Source: Streptomyces sp. R21 (GTDB lineage Bacteria; Actinomycetota; Actinomycetes; Streptomycetales; Streptomycetaceae). From it: a DNA stretch of 64,000 nucleotides. Positions within the stretch are counted from its first letter, which is position 1; the number at the start of each line of letters is the position of its first letter. The stretch is from NCBI RefSeq assembly GCF_041051975.1, contig NZ_CP163435.1:9206501-9270500 (forward strand), read 5' to 3'. A program made the translations under genes and the position numbers. Below, one piece after another: positions 8,923 through 17,009 of the stretch. The notes under the pieces are model-generated. The model had not been told where the DNA came from and searched no databases. It was given only the letters and a program-made list of their open reading frames with translations.

Positions 8923-9020
8923 CGCTGCCGCTGCCTCCCCGGGTACCGGTACCACGACCCGTGGTGCCTGCCACAGTGCATCGTCGACCCACGGCCAGGT
9001 CAAGCGAATTACGTCCGGTC

Positions 9021-9060
9021 ACAGCACAGCACGGCACAGCACAGCACGGCACGGCACAGC
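9021..9060. repeat. 5-bp tandem repeat (8 units)
   Basis: Eight consecutive pentamers of ACAGC or ACGGC occupy this stretch, about 100 bp upstream of the Eis-like start and about 125 bp downstream of the VOC gene. Both genes run on the minus strand, so the tract sits in the upstream region of the Eis-like gene. The pattern (G/A alternation at position three) is typical of slippage-prone microsatellites. Confidence 0.9.
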
Positions 9061-9185
9061 CCGGTCCCGGGAGTGAGTCGCTGTGGTCCGGCTCGGCGAC
9101 GGTGATCCCCGCCGCCGGCGGCAGCATCGCGCATCGGTGGCGCACCGAGCTGTTGCTGCCCCGGCGAACCACCCGGGTCAGAGCA

Positions 9186-9965
9186 CTAGCTCTGCCGCGG
9201 GTTCGGCTTGAGGACGGCGAACACCGCGCCGTACGGGTCGGCCAGCCACGCGATCCGCCCGACGTCGGGCACGTCGGCGGCCGGCATGAGGACGCTCCCG
9301 CCGTTGCCCTGCACGGACGCGACCAGGGCGTCGGCGTCCGCCACCGCGAAGTACGGCACCCAGCTGGGGGCCTGCCCCTCCTGAAGCGAGGCCGCCCCGC
9401 CGAAGGAGCCGTCCTGCTGGTCGCCTTCCTCGATGCTGAGCACCCGGTAGGTCATGCCGGGTGCCTGCATCTCCTGCGAGCGCCAGCCGAACAGCCCGTT
9501 GTAGAAGCCGATGGCGCTCACCGGGTCGGGGACGTGCAGTTCCACCCACACCAGGGTGTTGTCCTCGGACGCCTTCTCCAGACCCTTGGTCTTTCCGGGC
9601 TGCCACACGGCGAACTGCGCGCCCTGCGGGTCGGTGAACTGGGCCAGCCACCCCTCGCCCATGACGTCCATGGGTTCGGCGCGCACGGCGCCGCCCCCGG
9701 CGACCACCTTGCGGGCGGTGTCCTGGATGTCCTCGGTCTTGAAGTACGTCGTCCAGGCCGACGTCGCTCCCTCCTCGCTCAGCGAGCCGAGCGCGCCGAC
9801 GGTCTTGCCCGTGTGCTGGAAGAACCCGTACCCGCCGGCCTCGGGCCCCGCGGAGACGAACTCCCATCCGAACACCGCGCTGTAGAACGCGGCGGCTCCG
9901 GTCGTGTCGGGACTGCCGAGGTCGATCCAGTTGGGCGATCCGGTACGGAAGTCGGTGCCGAGCAT
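9186..9965 (-). CDS. two-domain VOC (glyoxalase/bleomycin-resistance) protein
   Basis: The 259-residue protein has two vicinal-oxygen-chelate modules in tandem. The first begins NWIDLGSPDTTGAAAFYSAV (about 12-31) and the second LVWVELHVPDPVSAIGFYNG (about 138-157); each continues to a LADPYG/FTDPQGAQFAV-type C-terminal strand. Such proteins are metal-dependent lyases, dioxygenases or drug-binding proteins; in Streptomyces this two-domain form is common and mostly uncharacterised. The ATG at 9965 is preceded by GGAGGAAG. It lies 100 bp downstream of the tautomerase gene on the same strand and might be a distal member of that operon. Confidence 0.85.
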   Translation of the reverse strand: MLGTDFRTGSPNWIDLGSPDTTGAAAFYSAVFGWEFVSAGPEAGGYGFFQHTGKTVGALGSLSEEGATSAWTTYFKTEDIQDTARKVVAGGGAVRAEPMDVMGEGWLAQFTDPQGAQFAVWQPGKTKGLEKASEDNTLVWVELHVPDPVSAIGFYNGLFGWRSQEMQAPGMTYRVLSIEEGDQQDGSFGGAASLQEGQAPSWVPYFAVADADALVASVQGNGGSVLMPAADVPDVGRIAWLADPYGAVFAVLKPNPRQS

Positions 9966-10065
9966 GTGCTTCCTCCTGCGGTCTGCGGTTCCGGGACGGA
10001 GACGCCCGCTACGATGCCGATCCGCGAGGTGCCGGTACAGGTACCGGGCTCGATGCGCTGCGGTT

Positions 10066-10515
10066 TCACCCGAACGGGGCAGCAGGACCATGTGGCGGCG
10101 GGTCCGCCAGGGGCGATCCGGCCGTCTCGGGGGAGAGGGAGTACTGCGCCGTCCCGTGGCCCAGCGACCAGTCCACCGACTCGTTCTCGGTCAGGGTCAC
10201 GAACACGTTCCGCGGCTCCGTGCCCGCGTACACTTGGGCGAGCTCGGCGATCCGCCGGTACAGGGACCGCTTCTGATCGGGTGTGCGCCCCGAGCGCAGC
10301 GTGATGGCGACGTAGACGATGCCGCTGTCGCGGTGCACGCCCAGATAGTCGTCGTAGCGCAGTGTGCTGCCGATGCCGTCGTGGCCGACGAGGACCTGGA
10401 ACCGGTCGTCGGGCGGGATGCCGATCGTCTCCACCAGGGCGTCGTGCACGGCGCGCCCGAGCGCGTCGAGCCGGCCGGGATCGGTCCTCAGGGCGTCGAT
10501 TCGGACGAAGGGCAT
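10066..10515 (-). CDS. tautomerase superfamily protein (4-oxalocrotonate tautomerase-like)
   Basis: The 149-residue protein starts MPFVRIDAL, which exposes an N-terminal proline after Met removal, the catalytic base of the tautomerase superfamily. The following ~125 residues (…YVAITLRSGRTPDQKRSLYR…, FVTLTENESVDWSLG) match the long, single-chain tautomerase group. Such enzymes interconvert keto and enol forms of 2-oxo acids or act as dehalogenases/decarboxylases in catabolic pathways. GGGGAG lies about ten bases before the ATG. It is the fourth enzyme-like gene of the tetR-cupin-DUF4865-hydrolase operon, 64 bp after the hydrolase. Confidence 0.82.
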   Translation of the reverse strand: MPFVRIDALRTDPGRLDALGRAVHDALVETIGIPPDDRFQVLVGHDGIGSTLRYDDYLGVHRDSGIVYVAITLRSGRTPDQKRSLYRRIAELAQVYAGTEPRNVFVTLTENESVDWSLGHGTAQYSLSPETAGSPLADPPPHGPAAPFG

Positions 10516-10579
10516 GGTGGCTGCTCCCCTGCTTCTCGATTGCTCCTCGACGGAGCAGTGGCTGACGGTCCGTCGGTGC

Positions 10580-11488
10580 TCAGCGCCAGTCCACGGCGAA
10601 GGCTCGCCCCGGGTTCGCGGTGAGGATGTGCTCCACCAGGTCCTTGCCCAGGGCGAGTTCGAGCCTGGGGCGCACCCGGCGCAGCAGATACGGCATCCCC
10701 GGGCCGCCGTCGACCGAGCGCGCGGCAGCGGTCGTGGTGTCGCCGCCGAGCAGCAGACGGTCGCCGAAACCGGCGTCGGCGAGGGCGCGTACGGCGTCGG
10801 GCATGCGCCAGTCCGTGGCGTGGTGGGCGCGGGAGGGGCCGTCGAAGGCCAGGTAGGCGCCGGCCTCGGCGGCCTGCCGGTGCACCGTCAGATCGGGGGA
10901 GCGGTTGAGGTGGCCGAGGACGACCGACTGCGGAGCCACCCCCAACTCGCCGCAGAGCAGGTCGAGTACGTCGAGGGCGCCGGTGCCCAGTTCCAGGTGC
11001 ACGGTGATCGGCGCACCGGTGGCGTGGTGCGCCTCGGCCGCCGCGGTCATCGTCCAGCGGGTGTGCGCGTCGAGGGCGTGGAAGCCGCCCGCGACCTTGA
11101 TGAGTCCGGCCCGCACCCCGGACGTGCCGATGCTCGTCGTCAGTTCGGAGACGAACACGTCGGTCAGCTTGCCGCGCAGCCGACGCAGCAACTCCGGTGT
11201 GTAGTGGACGGCTTGGTGGAGGCCGGTCGCGGCGATCACGTGCACACCGGTGTCGCGGGCGAGGAGCGGGAGGTCGGCGGCGCGCCGGCCCATGCCGTAC
11301 GGCGTCCACTGCACCACGCTGCCGCCGCCCTCGGCGCGGAACGCGGACAGCTCGGCCCGTGCGGCGGACGCCTCGCGCAGTTCCTGGCCGGGGAGTTGGG
11401 GGCTGCTCAGGAAGAGGTGGTCGTGTGCGTTGCACACCCCCAGGTCCTGGGGGAGTACGTCGCCCAGGACGGTGCGGACGGTGCTCAC
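10580..11488 (-). CDS. phosphotriesterase-related metal-dependent hydrolase
   Basis: A 302-residue amidohydrolase of the phosphotriesterase (PHP/PTE) family. The binuclear metal site is complete: HDH in NAHDHLFLSS (about residues 20-22), the carboxylatable lysine in LIKVAGGF, histidines in ITVHLE and LGHLNRS, and the aspartate in LLGGDTTT. Family members hydrolyse lactones, phosphotriesters or related esters; lactonase activity is the most usual natural role. The GTG start at 11488 overlaps the TGA of the DUF4865 gene by four bases (GTGA), which fixes the start and implies translational coupling. Confidence 0.85.
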   Translation of the reverse strand: MSTVRTVLGDVLPQDLGVCNAHDHLFLSSPQLPGQELREASAARAELSAFRAEGGGSVVQWTPYGMGRRAADLPLLARDTGVHVIAATGLHQAVHYTPELLRRLRGKLTDVFVSELTTSIGTSGVRAGLIKVAGGFHALDAHTRWTMTAAAEAHHATGAPITVHLELGTGALDVLDLLCGELGVAPQSVVLGHLNRSPDLTVHRQAAEAGAYLAFDGPSRAHHATDWRMPDAVRALADAGFGDRLLLGGDTTTAAARSVDGGPGMPYLLRRVRPRLELALGKDLVEHILTANPGRAFAVDWR

Positions 11489-12069
11489 CACTGCCTGCCC
11501 CGCGGCAGACGGTCGCGCTCCGGAGCCGACATGTGCAGCACCTGGAAGACCTCGCCGGCCTCCTTGGGTGCCTCGTGGTCCCAGAGCGAGACGTGCACCA
11601 GCTCCCAGTGGCGCGGATCGACGGCGGCAGCCGCGCACACTGCCCCGTCCAGCCCGGCCAGCCGCTTCGCCTCGCGCGCCGCCTCCTCCATCGCCTCGGA
11701 CAGCTCCACGCCCTCCGGGACGGGCCGTCGGTGGCGCAGCGCGACCCGGGCGGCCGATCCGGCGGCGCCGCCCTCCTCGTAGGCGAGACCGGTCCAGTGT
11801 TGGACAACCGGTCGGCCGAAGTCGTTCACGAGCCCCTGGAAGGCCCCGCCCCAGAGGAAGGAGTTCATGCCCTCGACCTGGTTCCACAGATAGAACGGGG
11901 CGTACTGGTTGACCGGTGAGCCGTCCACACCGCGCTCGCGCATCAGGTACGTCTTGAAACCGAGCCCGTCCCAGTCGTCGAGCAGGTGTCCGATGCGGGC
12001 GACGCGGTCGCGGATGATGCCCATGTCGTAGTCGGCGGGGAAGGTGAGTTCGTACTGGAGGGCGTGCAT
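11485..12069 (-). CDS. DUF4865 family protein
   Basis: The 194-residue protein (MHALQYELTFPADYDMGIIR, later YAPFYLWNQVEGMNSFLWGG) matches the DUF4865 family, small soluble proteins with a monooxygenase-like ferredoxin fold that often sit beside a tautomerase and a regulator. Conserved aromatic clusters (FYLWNQ, FLWGG) suggest a ligand pocket. GGAGG lies seven bases upstream of the ATG. It is coupled to the downstream hydrolase by a four-base overlap and follows the cupin gene by 83 bp. The function of the family is not established; context points to catabolism of a small oxygenated compound. Confidence 0.75.
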   Translation of the reverse strand: MHALQYELTFPADYDMGIIRDRVARIGHLLDDWDGLGFKTYLMRERGVDGSPVNQYAPFYLWNQVEGMNSFLWGGAFQGLVNDFGRPVVQHWTGLAYEEGGAAGSAARVALRHRRPVPEGVELSEAMEEAAREAKRLAGLDGAVCAAAAVDPRHWELVHVSLWDHEAPKEAGEVFQVLHMSAPERDRLPRGRQW

Positions 12070-12152
12070 CAGGTGCCTCCTGGCGGGTTGGTTGCGGGGG
12101 AGCGGGGGCTCTTCCACTGGCTCAGGGCTCAGGCGGGACAGCCGGCCATGGC

Positions 12153-12548
12153 TCAGGCGGGGTAGTCGTCCGGTCCGACGTGCTTGTCCCACTCCGTCGT
12201 CGTGCCGTCCTCGGCCGCCTCGACGACCGCGAGATGCGTCATGAAGGTGCGCGGCGCCGCGCCGTGCCAGTGCCATTCGCCGGGTTCGATCCACACCGTG
12301 TCACCCGCGCGGATCGCCTCTGCGGTCCCGCCCTTGCGCTGCACCAGACCCTCGCCCTCCAGGACATGCAGGACCTGGCCGTGCGGGTGGCGGTGCCAGG
12401 CGGTGTGCGCGCCGGGCGCGAAGTGGACGTTGAACATCCGCAGCCGGGACGGGGGCGGGGGTGCGGCGACCTCGTCGAGCCACACCGTGCCGGTGAAGGT
12501 CTCCGCCGGGCCCTGCTGGGTGTCGGGGCGCTTGCGCGTGATGTCCAT
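12153..12548 (-). CDS. cupin domain protein
   Basis: A 131-residue single-domain cupin. Metal-binding histidines are in HTAWHRHPHGQVLHVLEGEG (about 50-69; motif 1) and EWHWHG (about 92-97; motif 2). These small cupins of the YhhW/carboxymuconolactone-associated type usually bind Mn, Fe or Ni and can act as isomerases, dioxygenases or lyases. Only five bases separate it from the upstream tetR gene, so they are co-transcribed. The Shine-Dalgarno (AAGGGAA) is inside the end of tetR. Confidence 0.85.
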   Translation of the reverse strand: MDITRKRPDTQQGPAETFTGTVWLDEVAAPPPPSRLRMFNVHFAPGAHTAWHRHPHGQVLHVLEGEGLVQRKGGTAEAIRAGDTVWIEPGEWHWHGAAPRTFMTHLAVVEAAEDGTTTEWDKHVGPDDYPA

Positions 12549-12553
12549 GTGGG

Positions 12554-13123
12554 TCAATTCCCTTGTCGGAGAGGGGCGAGGAGAGCGAGCAGCCCGCGGA
12601 CACCGGTGTCGAAGGCGGCGGGGTTGCCGGAGGCCCGGGCCAGCACATAGCCGCCCTGGACGGTTGCGACGATCGTCGCGGCGATCTCCTCGCCGTCGAG
12701 GGAAGGCGCGAACTGGCCCTGTTCCTGGCCCTCTTCGACGATCCCGGCGAGCCGCTCGCACAGCCAGTCGATCGTCTCGTCGACGGGCGCGCGCAGCTCG
12801 TCGTTCGCGATCACGTCGGGGTCCATGGTCAGCCGCCCGACGGGGCAGCCGCGCAGCACGTCGCGCTCGCGTCGCAGATACGCCTCGATGCGCTCGTACG
12901 GCGAGCCGGGCCCGCCCAGTACGCCCTCGGCAGTAGCCCGCAACTCCTCGGCGGTGCGGCGGATCGCGGCCAGGGCCAGATCGGGCTTGCCCTTGAAGTG
13001 GTGGTACATGCTGCCCTGCCCGGCGCCCGCCTGCTGCTGGATCGCCTTGGGGCTGGTGCCCACATAGCCGCGCTCCCACAGCAGCTCGCGCGTGGCGTCG
13101 ATGAGTCGGTCCGGAGTGCTCAT
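12554..13123 (-). CDS. TetR family repressor
   Basis: The 189-residue protein has a TetR helix-turn-helix at residues ~5-50 (LLWERGYVGTSPKAIQQQAG, then GSMYHHFKGKPDLA) and a C-terminal domain with RGCPVGRLTMDP typical of the TetR_C YcdC/AcuR-like group. It is the first gene of a five-gene minus-strand unit: tetR, cupin, DUF4865, phosphotriesterase-like hydrolase, tautomerase. Two inverted repeats directly upstream of its start look like its operators, so the whole operon is probably self-repressed and induced by the pathway substrate. Confidence 0.88.
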   Translation of the reverse strand: MSTPDRLIDATRELLWERGYVGTSPKAIQQQAGAGQGSMYHHFKGKPDLALAAIRRTAEELRATAEGVLGGPGSPYERIEAYLRRERDVLRGCPVGRLTMDPDVIANDELRAPVDETIDWLCERLAGIVEEGQEQGQFAPSLDGEEIAATIVATVQGGYVLARASGNPAAFDTGVRGLLALLAPLRQGN

Positions 13124-13130
13124 GACGGCA

Positions 13131-13152
13131 CTGTACCTACTACTAGGTACAG
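13131..13152. promoter_or_regulatory. inverted repeat, likely TetR operator 1
   Basis: Half-sites CTGTACCTA (13131-13139) and TAGGTACAG (13144-13152) are perfect inverted repeats with a four-base spacer, starting eight bases upstream of the tetR ATG. Size and symmetry suit a TetR dimer pair. The position overlaps the expected leader or promoter of the operon. Confidence 0.7.
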
Positions 13153-13154
13153 AA

Positions 13155-13172
13155 GTACATACTAGTAGGTAC
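13155..13172. promoter_or_regulatory. inverted repeat, likely TetR operator 2
   Basis: GTACATACTAGTAGGTAC is an 18-bp near-palindrome (one mismatched pair) sharing the GTAC(C)TA core with the adjacent operator 1, from which it is separated by two bases. The two sites together could bind two repressor dimers cooperatively. No other gene within 130 bp on the plus side is an obvious target except the SHOCT-ABC operon at 13312. Confidence 0.6.
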
Positions 13173-13311
13173 AGAAAGCGAAGGGCGTAGGGAGCAGGCG
13201 TGCACGCCCCGCGTACTCCCACGGGGGTACGCGCACTGCCGCTGGCCGTACGACGACTCGGACCCCCTCCCGGAGCGAGCCTCAAGTCATCACGAGAAAC
13301 GCACCGAGGAG

Positions 13312-13620
13312 ATGACTGAGATGCAGACCCTGGCGAACTGGGACGGCGGGCCCGGCCCGTGGATTCTGTTCTTCCCGCTGATCTGGGCGGCCGTCGTGAT
13401 CGGCGTCGTGACCGTCCTGCGCCGCACCGTCTGGCGCGGCCGTCGCGGACCGCTCGGACCGTGGCGCGCGATGGACGACGTACGGCCCCGGAGCGACTCC
13501 CCGATCGACGTGCTCGGCCGCCGCTTCGCCTCCGGCGAGATCGACGAGGACGAGTACTGGGGTCGGCTGTCCGTCCTGGACGAGCAGTTCGGGCGCCTGG
13601 GCAAGGGCGGTGCGGCATGA
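13312..13620 (+). CDS. small membrane protein with C-terminal SHOCT domain
   Basis: The 102-residue protein has one N-terminal membrane helix (about residues 16-36; WILFFPLIWAAVVIGVVTVL) and a C-terminal SHOCT motif (about 63-92; SPIDVLGRRFASGEIDEDEY). SHOCT segments mediate oligomerisation and often occur in membrane-associated small proteins. Its TGA overlaps the ATG of the ABC ATPase gene by four bases, so it is the first gene of a three-gene transporter operon and may be an accessory subunit. Confidence 0.8.
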   Translation: MTEMQTLANWDGGPGPWILFFPLIWAAVVIGVVTVLRRTVWRGRRGPLGPWRAMDDVRPRSDSPIDVLGRRFASGEIDEDEYWGRLSVLDEQFGRLGKGGAA

Positions 13621-14393
13621 GCAGCCCGTCGGTCGAGGCCACCACGACCGCCACGCGTCATGCCGCGAGTGTCGCCGACGCCGTCAAGGTGTACGGCTCC
13701 GGCGACACCGCCGTGCGGGCCCTGGACGGGGTGAGCATCGGCTTTCCGGCCGGGCGCTTCACCGCGATCATGGGCCCCTCGGGCTCCGGCAAGTCCACCC
13801 TGATGCACTGTGCGGCGGGCCTCGACACCCTCACCTCCGGCGCCGCGTTCATCGGCGACACCGCACTGAGCACGCTAGACGACCGCCGCCTCACCCTGCT
13901 GCGCCGCGACCGGATCGGCTTCGTCTTCCAGGCCTTCAACCTGGTTCCGACGCTGACGGTCGCCGAGAACATCACGCTGCCCATCGACCTGGCGGGCGGC
14001 ACGGGGGACAGGCAGTGGATCGACGCGCTCGTCGACGTCGTCGGCCTGCGTGACCGGCTCCACCACCGCCCCGCCGAGCTCTCCGGCGGGCAGCAGCAAC
14101 GCGTCGCCGTGGCACGGGCGTTCGCCGGGCAGCCCGATGTCGTCTTCGCCGACGAGCCGACCGGCAACCTCGACTCGCGCTCCGGTGAGGAAGTACTGAA
14201 CCTGCTCGGCCGCGCGGTGCGCCAGATGGACCGCACGGTCGTGATGGTCACGCACGACCCGGTCGCCGCGGCACACGCCGACGAGGTCGTCTTCCTCGCC
14301 GACGGACGCCTCGTGGACCGTATGGAGTCCCCGACCGCGGACAGGGTCCTCGACCGCATGAAGGCCTTCGACAGCAAGGGGGCGCCGTCATGA
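13617..14393 (+). CDS. ABC transporter ATP-binding protein, MacB/LolD type
   Basis: This 258-residue ATPase has Walker A GPSGSGKST (about 53-61), Q-loop in FVFQAFNLVP, signature LSGGQQQR, Walker B VVFADEPTGN and the H-loop VTHD. The sequence belongs to the MacB/LolD/FtsE-like group that works with FtsX-type permeases rather than with import permeases. It overlaps both neighbours by four bases (ATGA), tying SHOCT protein, ATPase and permease into one translationally coupled operon. Likely function is export or membrane mechanotransmission; the cargo is not known. Confidence 0.9.
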   Translation: MSSPSVEATTTATRHAASVADAVKVYGSGDTAVRALDGVSIGFPAGRFTAIMGPSGSGKSTLMHCAAGLDTLTSGAAFIGDTALSTLDDRRLTLLRRDRIGFVFQAFNLVPTLTVAENITLPIDLAGGTGDRQWIDALVDVVGLRDRLHHRPAELSGGQQQRVAVARAFAGQPDVVFADEPTGNLDSRSGEEVLNLLGRAVRQMDRTVVMVTHDPVAAAHADEVVFLADGRLVDRMESPTADRVLDRMKAFDSKGAPS

Positions 14394-16951
14394 ACGCGTC
14401 CGTGCGCATCAGCACCTCGTCGCTGCGCGCCCACAAACGACGCTTCGCCGGCACCTTCCTGGCGGTGCTCCTCGGAGTCGCCTTCCTCGCCGGCACGTTG
14501 GTCATGGGCGACACACTGCGAGCCAGCTTCGACACGATGTTCGGCGACGCGACCAGCGGCACCGACGCCGTCGTCCGCAGCGCCGACACCATCACCACAC
14601 CCGGCGAGAGCCAGGGCGTACGCCAGCCTGTCGACATCGGCCTGGTGAAGACGATCGAGAACACCCCGGGTGTCGCGGCCGCCGCGCCCGACATCGAGGG
14701 CGCGGGCCAACTGGTCGGCTCGAACGGCAAGCCCATCGGCGGCCAGGGACCGCCCACCCTCGCGGGCAACTGGATCGACGACACCAAGCTCAACGCGTAC
14801 GAACTAGCCGAAGGCCGCGCCCCGTCGAAGTCCGGCGAGGTCGTCGTCAACCGGGGCGCCGCCAAGAAGGGCGACCTGCAGATCGGCGACACCACGACCC
14901 TGCGTACCCCCGACCCCGTCAAGGTGACCGTCGTGGGCCTGGCGACCTTCGGCGGCGAGGACGGCATGGCCCAGGTGACGTTCACCGGGATGACCCAGGC
15001 CGACGCCGAGAAGTACCTCACCGCCAAGCCGGGCGAGGCCGCGAGCCTGCGCGTACGGGCCGGGCCCGGCGTCAGTCAGCAGGAACTCGTCGACAAGCTG
15101 ACGCCCGTGCTGCCCAAGGGAGTTGAGGCGATCACCGGCCAGGAGTCGGCCCAGGAGAACACCGACATGATCTCCAGCCAGTTCCTGACCATCTTCACGA
15201 CCTTCCTGCTGGTGTTCTCCGGCATCGCCCTGCTGGTGGCGACCTTCTCCATCCACAACACCTTCGCGATCGTCGTCGCCCAACGCACCCGCGAGAACGC
15301 CCTGTTGCGCGCCCTCGGCGCCTCCCGCCGCCAGGTCACCGTCTCGACCCTCGTCGAGGCGAGCGTCGTCGCCGTCGCCGCCTCGGCCGTCGGTCTCGCG
15401 GGCGGCATCGGCATCGCGGCGGGACTGCAGGCACTGTTCCCGGCCATCGGATTCCCCTTCCCCGACGGCGCGTTGGTGATCAGCGGCCTGTCGATGCTGC
15501 TCCCGCTCGCCGTCGGCGTCGTGGTCTGCCTCGGCTCCGCGCTGCTGCCCGCCGTACGCGCCGGACGCACCGCACCGCTGGCCGCGCTGCGCGAGACGGC
15601 CGTCGACCAGTCCGGGGCCTCCCGCACCCGCGCCGTCATCGGCGGCGGCCTGGCCGCGCTGGCCGTCGGCAGCACGCTGGGCGGCGTCCTCGTGACCCCG
15701 TCCCTGTGGCTGGCCGGGCTCGGCGCCGTGCTGGCCCTGGCCGCGTTCGTGGTCCTCGGCCCGGTCGCGTCCTCCACGGCCGTACGGGCCCTCGGCGCCC
15801 CGCTCGACAAGCTGCGCGGCGTCACGGGCGGTCTCGCCCGGCGCAACGCCCTGCGCAGCCCGAAGCGGACGGCCGCCACTGCCAGCGCCCTGATGATCGG
15901 CGTTGCCGTCGTCTCCCTGTTCACGGTCTTCGGCGCCTCGCTGAAGGCGACCATGGACCAGACCGTCTCCCGGTCGTTCGCAGGCGACGTCGCGGTCAGC
16001 ACCCCCTCTTTCGGCGCGGGCGGCAGCGGGCTCAGCCCGAAGCTGGCTCCCGCGATCGCGAGCCAGCCGGCCGTCGAGGACGCCGTCGGCCTCGGCCGCG
16101 GCGTCGCCGAAGTCGACGACAAGGGACGCGCGCTGACGGTCACCGACCCGGTCACCCTCGGGAAGGTCTTCGACCTGGGCGCCGTCCGCGGCTCCCTCGA
16201 CGACCTGGGCACCGACGGCATCGCCATCACCAAGGCGGAGGCCGACAAACAGCACCTGAAGACCGGCGACACCACCCGGCTCACCTTCACCGACGGCAAG
16301 CAGGAGAAGTTCACCGTCCGGGCGGTCTACGGACAGTCGGAACTCGCCGGCGACTACGTCATCACCCGCGCCGCCTGGGCCCCGCACCGCACCCAGGACT
16401 CCGACACCCTCGTCGCCGTCTCCTTCAAGGACGGCGTGAGCATCGACCAGGGCAAGGCCGCGGTCAAGAAGGTGGCGGCGCAGTACGGCAATCCCGAGGT
16501 GCAGACCCGCCACGAGTACGCGCAGTCCTCGGCCGGCGGCATCGACATGATGCTCACCCTGGTCTACGCACTGCTCGCGCTCGCCGTGCTCATCGCACTG
16601 CTCGGCATCGCCAACACCCTCACGCTCGCCATCCACGAACGCACGCGCGAACTGGGCCTGCTGCGGGCCGTCGGACAGACCCGGGCGCAGCTGCGCGCCA
16701 TGGTCCGCTGGGAGTCGGTCCTGGTCGCCGCGTTCGGTACCACCGGTGGACTCGCGCTCGGCGCGTTCCTCGGCTGGGTGCTCGTCGAGGCCTCCGACGG
16801 GGCCAGCGACAGCGCGTTCGCCTTCGCGGTGCCGCCGCTCCAGCTGGTCGTGGTGGCGCTGGTGGGCCTCGCGGCCGGCGCCCTCGCGGGCCTGCGTCCG
16901 GCCCGGCGGGCGGCGCGCCTGGACGTGCTGCGCGCCATCGCCACCGAGTGA
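14390..16951 (+). CDS. FtsX-like ABC permease
   Basis: The 853-residue permease has an N-terminal membrane anchor (about 20-40), a large MacB_PCD-like extracellular region, a first FtsX core near 265-395 (TTFLLVFSGIALLVATFSI), extra helices near 415-460, a second periplasmic-type domain, and a second FtsX core near 720-845 (LTLVYALLALAVLIALLGIA). This duplicated arrangement is standard for actinobacterial MacB-family permeases. It pairs with the ATPase encoded just upstream (ATGA overlap). A strong terminator follows 25 bp after its stop. Confidence 0.88.
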   Translation: MNASVRISTSSLRAHKRRFAGTFLAVLLGVAFLAGTLVMGDTLRASFDTMFGDATSGTDAVVRSADTITTPGESQGVRQPVDIGLVKTIENTPGVAAAAPDIEGAGQLVGSNGKPIGGQGPPTLAGNWIDDTKLNAYELAEGRAPSKSGEVVVNRGAAKKGDLQIGDTTTLRTPDPVKVTVVGLATFGGEDGMAQVTFTGMTQADAEKYLTAKPGEAASLRVRAGPGVSQQELVDKLTPVLPKGVEAITGQESAQENTDMISSQFLTIFTTFLLVFSGIALLVATFSIHNTFAIVVAQRTRENALLRALGASRRQVTVSTLVEASVVAVAASAVGLAGGIGIAAGLQALFPAIGFPFPDGALVISGLSMLLPLAVGVVVCLGSALLPAVRAGRTAPLAALRETAVDQSGASRTRAVIGGGLAALAVGSTLGGVLVTPSLWLAGLGAVLALAAFVVLGPVASSTAVRALGAPLDKLRGVTGGLARRNALRSPKRTAATASALMIGVAVVSLFTVFGASLKATMDQTVSRSFAGDVAVSTPSFGAGGSGLSPKLAPAIASQPAVEDAVGLGRGVAEVDDKGRALTVTDPVTLGKVFDLGAVRGSLDDLGTDGIAITKAEADKQHLKTGDTTRLTFTDGKQEKFTVRAVYGQSELAGDYVITRAAWAPHRTQDSDTLVAVSFKDGVSIDQGKAAVKKVAAQYGNPEVQTRHEYAQSSAGGIDMMLTLVYALLALAVLIALLGIANTLTLAIHERTRELGLLRAVGQTRAQLRAMVRWESVLVAAFGTTGGLALGAFLGWVLVEASDGASDSAFAFAVPPLQLVVVALVGLAAGALAGLRPARRAARLDVLRAIATE

Positions 16952-16975
16952 CGCAGCCGCCTGCGGAGTTGGTCA

Positions 16976-17009
16976 CCGCCCGGTCAGCCGGCAACGGCCG
17001 ACCGGGCGG
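16976..17009. terminator. strong stem-loop, shared bidirectional terminator
   Basis: CCGCCCGGTC (16976-16985) pairs with GACCGGGCGG (17000-17009); after one mismatch the stem continues four more pairs and closes on a GCAA loop of the stable GNRA class. It lies between the convergent FtsX and RsbW-like genes and overlaps the stop codon of the latter. No long T run follows, which is usual in Streptomyces. Confidence 0.8.

Noticed and set aside
9021..9060. Possible CRISPR-like repeat
   Set aside because: Units are only five bases with no spacers; it is a microsatellite.
14804..16636. 610-codon minus-strand frame inside the FtsX permease gene
   Set aside because: Antisense to a recognised permease; composition is typical of high-GC shadow frames.
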